From: Dioscorea cayenensis subsp. rotundata | Taxonomy: Eukaryota > Streptophyta > Magnoliopsida > Dioscoreales > Dioscoreaceae | NCBI RefSeq assembly: GCF_009730915.1 | Contig: NC_052474.1 | Location: 6,731,501-6,795,500 of the forward strand | Direction of reading: 5' to 3' | Length of the DNA: 64,000 nucleotides | Shown here: in pieces, positions 22,779-35,644 of the stretch | How positions within the stretch are numbered: position 1 is the first letter of the stretch | How the letters are laid out: each line of letters opens with the position of its first letter | The notes under the pieces: generated by a model | The model's input: only the letters and a program-made list of their open reading frames with translations | Told to the model about the DNA's origin: nothing | Database searches by the model: none | Translations under genes and position numbers: made by a program

Positions 22779-23869
22779 CTAGTACATGTTATTTTCACAT
22801 TTTATTTTTTATTTTAAAAATTACTGGAATTTCAAAATTTTAATAAAAATAAATTAAAAAAAATAAAAATCTTAATTATATATAAAAATTAAAGTAATTT
22901 TTGAAAAAAGTTTAAATTGATTAGGAGGCCTAGCAAATATATTATAACATATATGCATGTTATAATGTACCATATATACTAGAGTGAAGAAATAAAAGTT
23001 TTTATAAACAATAGTTTTTTAAAAAAAATATAAACTTCAAATGTATTTTTTTAGTTGAATTATTGAAAATCTCATATGTTTGTTATACGTAATAATTAAA
23101 ATTCTAATTATATTTTATGTTTTTTAAATATATGTATTCCAATTTTTGTTTCATTAGCATATTATTATTTATTTAAAATTATTATTTTGTTAAATTATTT
23201 TTTTATTTTGATTTTTGAATTTTGGCTTTAGTCCGCCTACTGAAAATCCATATGCATAAAGATGATTAAAAAAAATTGCATATATATACATACCACATAA
23301 ATGAAAAACAATCAAATTCAATTGAGCTTATCAAAAGAATCCAATTTGAATTTTCATTGAATGGGGATGATGGAGGTATCATTAATTTTTAATTTTTTCT
23401 GAAAAAATTGTATACATGACCTCATAAAAAGATTATACTTGTATCAATATCTACAGAAACAACACAATTGCATGCAAACGCCATCTTTTTGAGCGAACAA
23501 CCTAAAAAATAGAGTGGATAAACTCTAATTTAATCGGCATCGAACATCAGTAAGATGGTAAGGCTTATCCATTCTTCTTAGCTTCTAAATTAGTAACACA
23601 TAATTTAGAGCTAGTCACCTTACAATTGTGTGAATAAGAGTTCAATGCCATTTTTTTCTTCTTCTTAACATCTAAAATGAGCTATTCCAAGCTTGTTCTC
23701 ATTTGTTTTTTCCTTTTTCCATTGTCTTCCTTTTTCACCTTTTTTAACTCATATAAAAAGAATGTGAATTGTTACTAACGTTCTATAATAAATATAAGAC
23801 AACAAAATAGAAAAAAAAACAATAATGAATAGAGAGTACGTTTAAAAATAAATAAATAAAATTATTTTT
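22779..23869. other. AT-rich intergenic DNA, no gene seen
   Basis: No recognisable coding sense or transposon ends. Confidence 0.35.
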
Positions 23870-24225
23870 TAATAAGAATGGATAAATGATAATTTTTAAG
23901 GCAAAATGACATTAAAAAAAGACGAGTACAAAAACTACAAAGTAGAAATATTAAAAAAAACACTAGATAGTAAGCATCGACTAGCAGTAGAAATAAAAGC
24001 AAACAACAGAAAAAGGTCCAATAATCAATGGGTAGCCTCTGAGGCATCCATACTCCATGTTTGTGCCCCAACCCAAGAGGCTGCTAGAATTCGGACTAGT
24101 ACTTTGACGGGTCCTTCTAAAATATCGGCTAAGCACCTTGCAAAACTAAGGCTTCTTCTGATTGTTAATAGCGCTTCCTTAAGTCTGAGCTTTTTGGCCG
24201 CATAAGCTGCATTAATCCACCCCAA
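23870..24225 (-). mobile_element. Probable LINE 3' fragment
   Basis: On the minus strand a short frame (24225-24025) is followed by a T-rich stretch and a GGATAAATGA-like tail resembling other LINE 3' ends here. It has higher GC than its surroundings. Ends and target duplication are unclear; another repeat type is possible. Confidence 0.35.
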
Positions 24226-24246
24226 TGATCAAATGATTAATTTAAT

Positions 24247-27200
24247 TAGGGATGGCAACAGGTAGGGTATAGGTAGGATATGCCAAAACTCATACCCGTA
24301 TCTGTAACCCCTATCCCCATACCCGTACCTTTCAGTGAGAAAAAAATCATACCCTTACCCTTTACCCACAGGGTACGGGTAAACCCCCAGGGTACTCGAT
24401 TACCCATTGTTCAAATTATTGAATTAAATTTAAATTTAAATATAAATTTAAATAATAACAATAAATAAATAAATAAATTATACATTAAATTATAATCTTT
24501 AAACGCATGTCCATATATTCAAAATTAAAAGTTGATATATATTTGTTTATTTTAAATTATATAATCATATAAAAATGACGTTTGTTTAGAACTCATGTCA
24601 CGCCCCGAACCTAACCGGGCACGTGGCAACCGCCATGACAACAAGAAATGGGTCCCACAACGGCCCCACTTCAGGTCGCAGTAAGGCTCAATATAAACCT
24701 GTTATCACAATTACATAGCTAGAAGACAACATAACAATAAGATCACAATAGGGTTCCCTGATACTAGGGACCCTAAACACAAGTAGCATCAACAACAGTA
24801 CAAACTAGGGTTTCAGATACAACCAGAAAATACAAATATATAAACAACATATAAAGGTCAAGTCTAGTGGATCCATAAAGCTTACATGCATACTATATAA
24901 CAAATCTAAACAAGGAGAACAGACAAATCACTCTACTGCTGCACAACACAACTCTGTCCAACGTCACAGTCTGAAAAGATAAAAGAAAGGGGAGTGGTGA
25001 GTACAGATGTTACCCAGTGAGTGGTGTCAGCATAGATGTAACAGAGTGATAAAGTATTTTAAATAGTAATTCCACAACAATAATAATGTATAAAATCAGT
25101 TCCAAGTATTTAACATATTAACAAATAACACAAGGTTCATCAAAAGCAAATAACATTTTAAAACACAATGAACATAGTTCCAAAATACAGGCTGGCCTAA
25201 AACAATTCCCACGCTAATCGTGACCGCGACTAGCAATGAGACAACCAAGGAGTTTTAAAATTTTTTTAAAAATTTAAAAGGGTTGTCTTTCCTTGGTGTT
25301 GACCACTGAGATCCCCGTGCGGTGATCCCAGATTTCTCACATAAAAGAACCCCCTGTCAATGGCTCCGCGAACCTCTTTACCAGGGTAAACCAGGGTTAA
25401 CTACGCCGCCTCCCATCAGGCCAGACCGTGGAAACCCCACACTGCAGTGTCGGGCTAAAATTTGTCGTCACCATCAAAACTGAATGCCACAATATAATTC
25501 TTTCCAATTTCCAATTCAAAGAATCCATCATACAATGTTTAAACCACGAAAATGTACACCAAACCATGTTCCATTTGTATATAAATATGGAAATATATAT
25601 CAAACCATATCTCATTTGTATATAATTACGGAGATGCAAGTAAACATATTTCTTTCAAAATAAATAGGTATAAGCATTCTAGGTTTTAATCATTTCAAGT
25701 AAATTCGTGTTCAAAATATATATCAAGGAAACCAATTTATCATCAAATTTTATGTGATAAAACACATGAATAAATACTTTAGTACTTTTATTAAATCTTT
25801 GCAATTATAAATTTAACCACTCACAGAACTAGTCGTCTCGTCCCGAAACGCGCTCACTGATCGGCGAGCTCCTTCCCCTTAGAGGACGCTTCACCACCTA
25901 GATACAAGCAGTGAATTCAAATTCTAATGAACACAAGAATGATAGCTAAAAGAAGATGCATGAAAATGCAATTATACATGTCTAATACGAAACCTTAGGG
26001 TTTTAGGGCAAAACATCATCATTTTAGACCCAAACGACCTCAAAATGGAGTAAACCTAGTTCTAATGAGTTTAGGGTAAGAAGAAACTTCAATGTGGACC
26101 AAAGAAATACCAGAAAAAGCTCAAAAATTTTTGGTACTACAGTAACTTCAAGGTTGCTACAGTAAAATCGGACCTTATATTATGGTTTTCTCCCAATTTA
26201 CAACACTAAATCAAGAAATTTCTTCAACAACATTTTCTTACATGAATCATAAATCATTGGCTTCAATTTGAGTCTATAAATCACCAAATCCATGGAGAAT
26301 TCAAAGTTTTTATACATTTCTAAAAACAAGGAAATATGGGAGAAATACAAAATAAAAAGATTAGATCTAAGACTTACCGAATTCAAGAGTGAGGGAGGAA
26401 GGATTTTGGTATTTGAGTTCGCCGGAAATTCTCACCGAAAAAAAATTTCTTCTAAAGTTATGGTCGACCGAACAAGAAACAAAGAGAAAGGAAATGAAGA
26501 AAGAGAAGGATCCAGAGGTTGGTTTCTCTCATTCATTCATTTTTTTTATAATATATAGAAAATGACCTAATTGCCCTTTTAATAGAAAAATCATAGAAAA
26601 TTGATCCAAATGACGGAATTGCCCCCGATTTTTTACATAAAAGCTACTATACAAACATGCAAAAATGCCAGTACTGCTAAATGACCATTTTACCCTAATG
26701 CAAGCATAAAAATCTAAATAGGCCCGAGGTCTAAATCAGGACAGGGTACAACAACTCAATGGTAACTCTACCTTTTTTTTTGTTCATGTTTAACTATCTT
26801 GGATTTTTGTTTTAAATTTTTTCATATATCTATTATTTATATTTTATATAGCTTCAAATTTTATAAATGTCTAATAAGATTTTGAATATAAAAAACATTA
26901 CAAGTAATTCTTATAAGTTATATCCAATTGATTTTTATTAGTATCTTATTTTTCATGATGTTCTTATAATTTATAGAATAAATTATTATAACATTATTTT
27001 TTTATATTTGTTTTATAATGTTTATCTTTAATTTAATTATGATTCTTAATATATATCCAAAATTTAATTTTGATAATATTATACTTTATCAAATATAAAT
27101 ATAAAAAATAAATAAAATTAAAATAATATATTAAGAGAAAATTTGAAGTATTATTTTCAAATTAATCACTATGAAAATAGATCTTGGGTAAATTGTGGGT

Positions 27201-27442
27201 AAATGTTTAGTTTAATAAAAAAATATATATATATATATATGGGTACGGGTTTTACCAATACCCTCTTCAACGGGTAAGGGTACGGGTAGGGTAGGGGCAT
27301 ATCTTTACCCGACCCATACCTGATAAAAAAATAACGGATAATACCCTTACACGTACCCATACCCTGTCAAAGAGGGTAACCCTCATTGACCGGGTACGGG
27401 TACGGGTATACCCATTGGGTAGGGTATAAATTGCCATCTCTA
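24247..27442. mobile_element. hAT-type MITE with GGGTACGGGT arms, split by a solo LTR
   Basis: Ends TAGGGATGGCAA and, inverted, TAGAGATGGCAA, flanked by the exact 8-bp duplication AATTTAAT (24239-24246 and 27443-27450). The arms are full of TACCCGTACC / GGGTACGGGT repeats. Without the nested LTR (24596-26753 plus its duplication) the element is about 1.03 kb. It resembles the element at 22212-22778 in ends and arm style. Confidence 0.85.
24596..26753 (+). mobile_element. Solo LTR, family 2 (2158 bp)
   Basis: It starts TGTCACGCCCCGAACC and ends GGGTACAACA (TG...CA), flanked by the exact 5-bp duplication ACTCA (24591-24595 and 26754-26758). It aligns with 60753-62865; a well-conserved inner block around 26100-26220 includes GACCAAAGAAATAC and GCTACAGTAA. 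No gag-pol sequence adjoins, so it is a solo LTR, probably Ty3/gypsy by its long CACGCCCCG-type LTR (inference). ORFs inside are not genes. Confidence 0.87.
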
Positions 27443-27450
27443 AATTTAAT

Positions 27451-28340
27451 AGATAAGTGATAACTAAGTATGTTAAGGAAAAACAGTTGAAAATATGATT
27501 GTTTCTTTCAAACCCGATGATCCAACAAATTACATCGATAAAAAAGTTCTCAGTATCCTTTATATAAAAAATACGGTTTTTCACCCAAAAAGATCACACG
27601 TCCTTGAGGGTGGATGGCGTGTTAGGAGTGTTAAAAGAGCATTACATATTGTGATCAGATTCTGGAAGCATATAGATAGTTCAAAGAGCAAATAGTTCAC
27701 CATTTTGAATTCGGTTTGGCAGAGTATATAAGAAATCGTAGAGATTCTATTGCAACCTTATTTTTAGAGATTTTCTATAATTAAGATCTTATTGTCCCAA
27801 GTAAGGCGACTAAAAATTTTAACTTTAGAAAAGCGGCTCTTTTTTGCAACATTTTGCATAGGGAACATCTTAACCCCTATCTTTTTAGAAACTGATATAA
27901 AAATTCAAAGAAGAAAAAAAAAAAAAACGAAGAAAATAAAGAACCCCAAGAAGAACAAGGACTAAAAAAAATTAAGGAAACAGAGGTGGTTTTGAGAAAG
28001 AAGAAATTTTTAAAAAAAATGACTAGATGTATGAAGAAGTACACAATTTAACTAAAGAAATTAACCAAGATCTGTAAGTCAATGAAGAGGTCACAGGGAA
28101 CTGTGGCTCACTTTGAAAGTTGCTAGGTTTCTCTTCAAGTCATTTTCCCTGTTGTTCACTTTGTATGGAATTTTAGAAAGGGCTCTGGGAATGTGGAAAG
28201 CACATTGTGCCAACAAGTCCACAAAAATTGAAATAAAGGATGAACAGTTGTTGGTTGGTTGAAGATGAACTCATCAAAGACATAGCTGATTGATCAGTAT
28301 GTCTAAATACTAAAATCAAACATATATTATACACCAAGAC
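27451..28340. other. Intergenic DNA, no gene seen
   Basis: Short frames only; A-rich stretch at about 27900-28020. Confidence 0.35.
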
Positions 28341-28344
28341 GAGA

Positions 28345-28615
28345 AGATGAAAGATTTTTTTTTTTTATCTTAAAAATAAATAAACCACATTTGTTAAAAA
28401 TAAAAGAAAGCATAATTAGAGTATAATACAATGGGAACAAACAGAGGGACAATAGACCAATACTAAAAAAAAATCCTCTAAAAATATAGCAACTAGAATA
28501 ATTAAATAGAGCAATAGAATAATACAAACTTAGACAGAACATTATGGAGGGAAGGATAGCAAGGCAAACTCAAATCATCTAGGAGAAAGGGGAGCTCTCA
28601 ACCTTATATTTGGAG
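28345..28615 (-). mobile_element. Short LINE 3' fragment
   Basis: A plus-strand poly-T run (28357-28367) is followed by ATAAATAAACCACATTTGTT and a purine-rich stretch, the same order as in the tail of the LINE at 18434-19315. It looks like another 5'-truncated LINE insert. The right end and target duplication are not clear. Confidence 0.4.
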
Positions 28616-28643
28616 GAAAAATGAAATACCACTCTTTTATTAT

Positions 28644-28735
28644 TATAAAAGTGATGTCCATAAATAGATCATTAAAGAAACTTTGGCAATATAAAAGTGG
28701 TGTCCATAAATAGATCATTAAAAAAACTAGGGCAA
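28644..28735. repeat. Two-copy 46-bp tandem repeat
   Basis: TATAAAAGTGATGTCCATAA opens the first unit (28644-28689) and TATAAAAGTGGTGTCCATAA the second (28690-28735); the units differ at only a few bases. Confidence 0.75.
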
Positions 28736-29878
28736 TATATTTAGTATTTTGATCTATTTGCTATATCTATGCTTATTAATCCTTTATTTAGAAAATTTTA
28801 AATGTTAGTCTAAGTTTAAAATAAATGATTTTATATAAGTATCTAAGTGTTATATTAATCTAGAGGTTTTACAGTTATTTATTTCTTTATATGTTTTTTA
28901 TTTAGATTTACATTCTTAGATAAATTATGGTATAGTTTATTTCTTTTGATAGAAATCATAAATTCACAAGATAAATAATATTCTTGATGAGAGAATTCAT
29001 GACTTCCGCTTTTTATCATATTAGTGAAAATGATTTAATTTTAATGTTTGAAGTATAATAAAATTAATTAGGTCAAACAAATTTGTTTTCATTATAAAAT
29101 AAAAAAATTAGAGAATTTTAAATATTATGACGAATATCAATTGAAAACTATTAATCTAAGTGATCTTAGAAACTCGTTATAAATTGAAGATTGGTTCCGA
29201 ACATATCTAGATTTTTTTAAATTATTAATGTATAATAAACGCATTTGATCAAGGGCCAATTTTTTTTTTAAAAAAAATGATGTAATATTTATTTTATATT
29301 TATAAGTCGTGTTAGATGAGTTAATTAAATAGGTGTTAAGTTAATTGAATGGTATCATGTCAGTATTTGAATTAGGGCGACCAAATTTTTTAAACAATTC
29401 AAATTCGTAATGACGTTGTAATTTTTTTTATTAATATATTTTTAATAATAAGATTGAGCTTTGTGGTTATTGGCTCAAGTCTAGCTAAAAGACCAAATGC
29501 AAATAGTTTGTGGGCTTCAAAGACGATACGAACTAGGTCCATGGACTCACCTTGTTTCAAAGATGAGCTTCATATAAATAAAACAATAATTACTCACTTT
29601 GTTGTTGGTACTTCTTCCATTCTAAATTAATGTTGCTATTGCTTGTTCATTATTAAAGTAAATTATTTTAAAAAATAAATTGGATGATGGACTTCAAGGC
29701 ATAGACTTCTTTATATGTATTTATGTATATATACGAGCACTAATCTTTATGGGGACGTTAAATCAACATCTAATAGTCCTTAACTTCCACCCTTGGATTA
29801 CCTCTCTTCGGGGATTCCACACCCAATCCCCACCCGTTCTTTTTTTAACTTTTTTAAATTTGTGGACGTCAACGTTTC

Positions 29879-29909
<31 letters not shown>

Positions 29910-32900
29910 ATCTGAAAATTAGCAAGTGAGGTGTTCAAATATTTACCAACAAATGTTGTTCATATTTTTCAAAATAATAATAATAAAAACAAGACTAGCA
30001 GAGAGTTGCTTTAATTGGAGGAAAAGTGTTTAATTTTATAGATTATAGTTTAAATATATCGGTATTTTTATTTAATATTTTTTAAAAATTCATCTAAACT
30101 AATAAGAACTTTTGAATAATGTTCAATTTGTTTTGAAATAGAAACAAATTGTGGAACTCAAATTGCAGAATAAAAGAAACATGTATCCCAAATCACAATA
30201 AATATAATAACATCACATAATACACATGTCTGAATATGATAGGCTGGAATCAATGTATTCTGTGGTTCTAGAACTAGAGGAGATGAACTCAAAAGAAACA
30301 TGATCTTAAGCGGAAAAGAGGAAATTGCTATTTTTCATCTTTAAAAAATTATATATATTTATATATATATATATATATAAATGTTAATTAACATCTTTTT
30401 CATTACTCGGATTTTAGTAACTTTTTTAATGATTTTAATATATCTTCAATGGTCATATTTAATTTTATTAATATATAATATAAACTTATATATAAAAGTC
30501 AATGACAGTTTGATTTATTAATATCATGCGTGCTCATCTTGATAATGAGACAAATTAAAACACCAACTCATGAAGATGGAGGGCACATATATTGTAAAGC
30601 TCAGCTCCTCGTGTGTGCCCGTCTCTAATGCATGGCTTGTCCACATTTATTCAAGAAAAAATATATATAAATTTTATGTGATTAAGAAAAACTCATATAT
30701 GTTGCATTTTGATTTATACTATATAGGTAGTGAGACTAACCCAAAAAATAATTGAAAAAGGTTTGGAGAAATGGAGATTTTTTTTCCCATAAGTAACGGA
30801 TAAATTATGGGATGAATTAATTAAACTATTGATATATTTATGTCTAATTAATTGGGATGAAAAGCAACTCCAATTAGAGACGTGTGGAGTTAATCAAAGA
30901 AGGTTGTTGGTATATATATATGGATTATAATGCATGATATATATTATCCTTATTGAATAATAACTCTTAAATAGCACTCCTCAACTGCTATACCACTTCC
31001 AATGCTTGTAGATCCTACTTACAATTGTTTTCCAAATCAAGAACTTGAAGCCTATATCAACTCTAATGTTTTAGGAAGGTGTATTATAATTAATGCCTTG
31101 CTTTAACTATAATATATACACACAAACTAAACATTAATAGGATTTCTAACAATTCTAATTCATATTATAAACTCACCTAATCCTGCCATGCATTACTATA
31201 TAATTCTAGTATTAAATTATTGTATGATTAGTAAACTTTAATTGGGAGGTTGGTACCAACATCAAGTACGTATGCATCTACCCAAGCATTCAAATCAAAC
31301 AGTAGATAAGTATCAAAACATTAAAAAATTAAATGAAATTGTGACATATGTAAGTTTATGCTTGTTATCCTTTTCATTAGCTTTATCATGCATCTCCTTT
31401 AATCCATTTATATATAAAGAAATTAATCAGTTAACTAATTAGTTGATTAGATAGTTTATCAATATTGTTTGAACTCTAAATTAATTAAAATAGATGAAAA
31501 AAATAGCTTAAACCTAAAGCTGACGAAATGGTCAAAAATATTTTTAAAAAATAAAACTTGTCTTTGCTATTGTTTATAAATCAAGGTTTTGACCTAAAAA
31601 TGCATTTGATAATCCTATCACTGCTGGTTTAAGACAAGGGAGTTGGAGATTAAGCAGTGGACTTCCCCAATAAATAAATAAAGGAAACAGTGAATAATAA
31701 TAATAACGTACTATCATGTTGCCATATAAAATTAGTATAAACAAACTGTTTACGTGTCATCAACTGCCATTAATTTCATCCTTGATTTATATATATATAT
31801 ATATTTTTTATGTTCTTTAATTCTTTTCTAACTGGGTTCTATCTACTTGTGCCATGTCATGTGGCACTATCAGTCCTAGTTGTCTCAACCTTCATGTTAA
31901 TTCACTAACATTAGTGGAATCTCATTCATGACTTTGTCTATCTTTGTCCTCATGCAATTACGTTAATTACTCCTTAATCAATTTTTAATTCACTAAGCTC
32001 AATCTAGATCTTATTAAAATTAATTGATATGTAACTTGGCTCTTGAAGCAGTCAGGAGGACTGCTGAATATGTGTCTGTCTTCATGAAGTAATAATAATA
32101 TTAATAATGATGATGATAATGATAGTACATATGTATGATATCATGTAATTAAATTAAAATGGTGATCCTTTGAGTAGGTTATTGATACTTATAAGTTATT
32201 GGTTCATAACCACTAGTTCATCCATTTATTTAGAGCTTTGGATGTGGAACACTTTGCGTAATTAATGGAGTGCATCAGTGGTATGAAAGCAACAGTTTGT
32301 GTAGATTAATTGGAACGTATAGTTGACTTAATTAATTTCATGTCTGGAGTTTGACAATTATACTGTTTGATTTTAATCAATCTTTTTTTATCTTTGCATG
32401 CAGATGAAGACAAGCAATCAATCCATGCATGAAGTCTTGATGGTGACACTAGACTACTGTTACAATCTATATATATTTATGTGTTTATATATATATATAT
32501 ATATTGAAGGTGAGAAACATTCATTAGTATCCAAACAAGAATGAAGATAATAAATTGGTTCTTGTCTACATCTTTGAAGGTATCTAATCTAATTAAGAAG
32601 AAGGAGAACACTGACTGGCTTGAAACCAAGTGTTTAAAAAGAAGGTCTTGAATAAGTCAGTGGAACATTGTTTTATACTGAATGGTCTCTTGGGATGGAG
32701 ACATGGCGTTCTCCTCGTAAGTTCCCAAACTTTGTCTCACATGAGTTCAGATGATTCTCCACCCCTAAAACACATTATGAACCTTAATAATTAATTAACT
32801 CCACTAATAACCCTACTCATCATATTACAAAAAAAACAAAACAAACAAAGAGAACATGAATTATTAATACAACTATAGTTAATATACAAAAGTAAGGTGC

Positions 32901-34535
32901 AATCATAGCCTAATGGACATGTTTACAGACTTTTTCTCATTAGCTATATAACTTTTTCATCTCCCTTCATCCTCACTCTTCTACTTAAATAAACAATATA
33001 TATACATATATTATATAATAAAATACAAGAAGGAAACAGTGCACTTGCACCATGCTCACTGTTTATGGTATGATTTGGCCTCACGCTATATACATATATG
33101 CTTCTTCTCCCCTTCCTCCATTAAAGAATCCTTGTCAACTTGCTATAAATATATAGTTTTGTAATTATAAATAATGCACGAGTACATACATGCATGCATT
33201 TGGTTAATGAAATAAAAGGTGGTGGTCGCCCTACACTCACGCGTGTGCCATTTTATTCAATGGCTCTGTGTCTCTGGCTCTTGTTCATGTGCATGCAACT
33301 AGCCATGTTTCTGGTGAAGGCTCTCAAATGAAAACAGCTTCTTCACTTTGCTCTAGTGCAGCTATCATTGTCATTAATAAGTACTAAAGAAACCTAACTA
33401 TATATTTAAGAGAGATCATTTTAACACATGTACTTTTTTTAGGAGGGTTTTTAGTTGGTGTCTTGTGTTTGAAGTGAGGTCCTGGCCGGGAAAAGTAGTG
33501 TGGGGAAAGGTAATCAAAAGTTGTGTATAGATGGCAGAAATATATATTAATATATATATTCATCTGGGTTGAGAGCTTTCTTACTAGCGAGTGGCTAGCT
33601 AAATGTGTATATATATATATATATGGTGGCTAGCCGCTAGCTATATATACTTAGTTAAAAGAAGTAAAAAACCCTTTTTTGTACGTACTATGTTCATCAC
33701 GCTTGTTTTCTAGGGAGTTGGGAGTCATCAAAACAGACCCCACATCTACATGACGTGCTAGCTGACATTGCTTTGCATTATATGTATATATATTGAGATG
33801 AATGTGAATAAGGCACGAGAACGTGCATAAGCAGTGCATTTACAAGCCAATAATATTTTTATTCTTATTTTATGTAAATTAAAATTTATGTAAATCCAAT
33901 ACTATTAGATTAAACAGTTATTAATATATATGTTTTTTTAAATTATGATTTTAATAATAAAAAATTGGTACTTCATTTTTTTTAAAATTAAAATAGAGAT
34001 ATATCTGATTTGTCAGTATTTTTAAAAATTAATAAACTTTAAATTTATTAAAATATAAATTTGATTAAAAAAAATTACTGAAAAGGTCAAAAACAACTTT
34101 TGTATTGAGCCAATAAAATCTTTAATTTTTCCAAATTTTTTATAAGTTCCTCAGTTTCTCCAAAATTATTTTTAACTCCAATGGTTAGATAACCTCTATT
34201 TTACTATTTTTACATCACATTCAATTTTTAGCTTTACTCTTTGGTTTTAGTACTTTAGATTTATTATTCTTAAATCATGTTCAGTTTTTAGTTTTGTTAT
34301 TTGATTTTTAGTGTATTCGCTTATTATTTAACGAATCTATTTAAATTTGTGTGTTATTAAACATAAATCAAACTTCCAAAAGTGACAGGAGGGATGAAAT
34401 AAAATTTATTGTAAAAAAGAGAGACTGCATAGAATAATATTTTATTAGAAATATTACCGATGATAAATAAAAATTCTCATGAACTAATAAATATTTTTTT
34501 CTTAAAAAAATATGGAATTGAAATTAGAGCTGAAG

Positions 34536-34573
<38 letters not shown>

Positions 34574-34939
34574 AGGTACTTAGGTTGTATGAGTTGTCAA
34601 CTACATCAATGTTATAAAGTAATAAAATAAAAGATTAGATTTATAAAAGTTATCAAGTACATTAACCTTATAAAATTAAGGGACAGAAAAAAAAAGGCAT
34701 CCACCTATTGTCCAATTATATAAAATAATTATTCCAAACACTTTGAATCAACTGTTTTAGTTTTATGTATTTTATATAAATTTTTTATTTTTGTACCCCC
34801 AAAATATTTAAGGTAATATTTATATTTTTTTTATTAATTTTTATGTGTGGCACTCTCACATGCATACTACACACAATCCGATTGATTTATCTCCTTACTT
34901 TCCCTTACTGATGTCATATTGTAGTCAGGGTAGACTTTA
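28736..34939. other. Long gene-free stretch
   Basis: AT-rich throughout with (TA)n runs at about 29880-29908, 30360-30378, 31790-31803 and 32488-32504 and a (GA)n run at about 34540-34570. 33225-33330 has mixed composition and a 23-codon frame (MALCLWLLFMCMQLAMFLVK...), too short to call. No gene recognised; a non-coding RNA gene could be hidden here. Confidence 0.4.
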
Positions 34940-35641
34940 GGAGGCGTTTGGTTGTCAGGAGTGGATTTAGGGAGGAATGGGATAAGAGTGACATGAGAGG
35001 GAGTGAAGTAGGAGTGAGAATAAAGAATGTGTTTGGTTGGTAAGGTTTGGAGAGTGTAATTTATTGGAAATGAGAAAAGTAAAGAAAATAAATATGATAA
35101 AATGACACTTATGCTTTTTATGCAAAACAAATACTATTGTACATGTCATAATAATGAGTTATTTTTAATTATATTTTTTAAAAATATTAAAAAAAAGTAA
35201 ATAGTTAATTATCAAAAATAAATATTTAACTTTATAATACTATAATTTCATTCTAATTTTTTAGAATTAAGTAATAATATCATTAATTAGCTATTAACTA
35301 ATAATATTAATTATAAATTAAATTAAAAATAATTCCAATAAAAAAAATTAACTATAATAATTATTTCTTTTGCATAAGAACAACAATGTAATAAAAAAAT
35401 CAAAACAATTAAAAACACCTTGTAAAACATGATATATATAAGGGCATATTAGTCATTTTTATATTAAAGTTACCCAATCCCCCTACAATCCCCCCAATTA
35501 TGTGGTGAGTGAGACTCACTCACATGGGTGAGTCTCACTCCCTCCATAATCCTCCCTCACTCCCATTGATGCATACCCAAACAAGGGGTTGCATCCAATC
35601 CTCCCTCACTCCCACTCCAATTTTGACATCCAAACACCCCC
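34940..35641. mobile_element. PIF/Harbinger (Tourist-like) MITE (702 bp)
   Basis: Ends GGAGGCGTTTGGTTGTCA and, inverted, GGGGGTGTTTGGATGTCA, flanked by TTA on both sides (34937-34939 and 35642-35644). The ends and the 3-bp TTA duplication are Harbinger signatures. The arms are rich in GGGAGTGAG/CTCACTCCC words. Non-coding. Confidence 0.82.
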
Positions 35642-35644
35642 TTA

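Noticed and set aside
33258..33330. Possible 23-residue secreted peptide gene
   Set aside because: Too short, with no known peptide motif and no promoter evidence.
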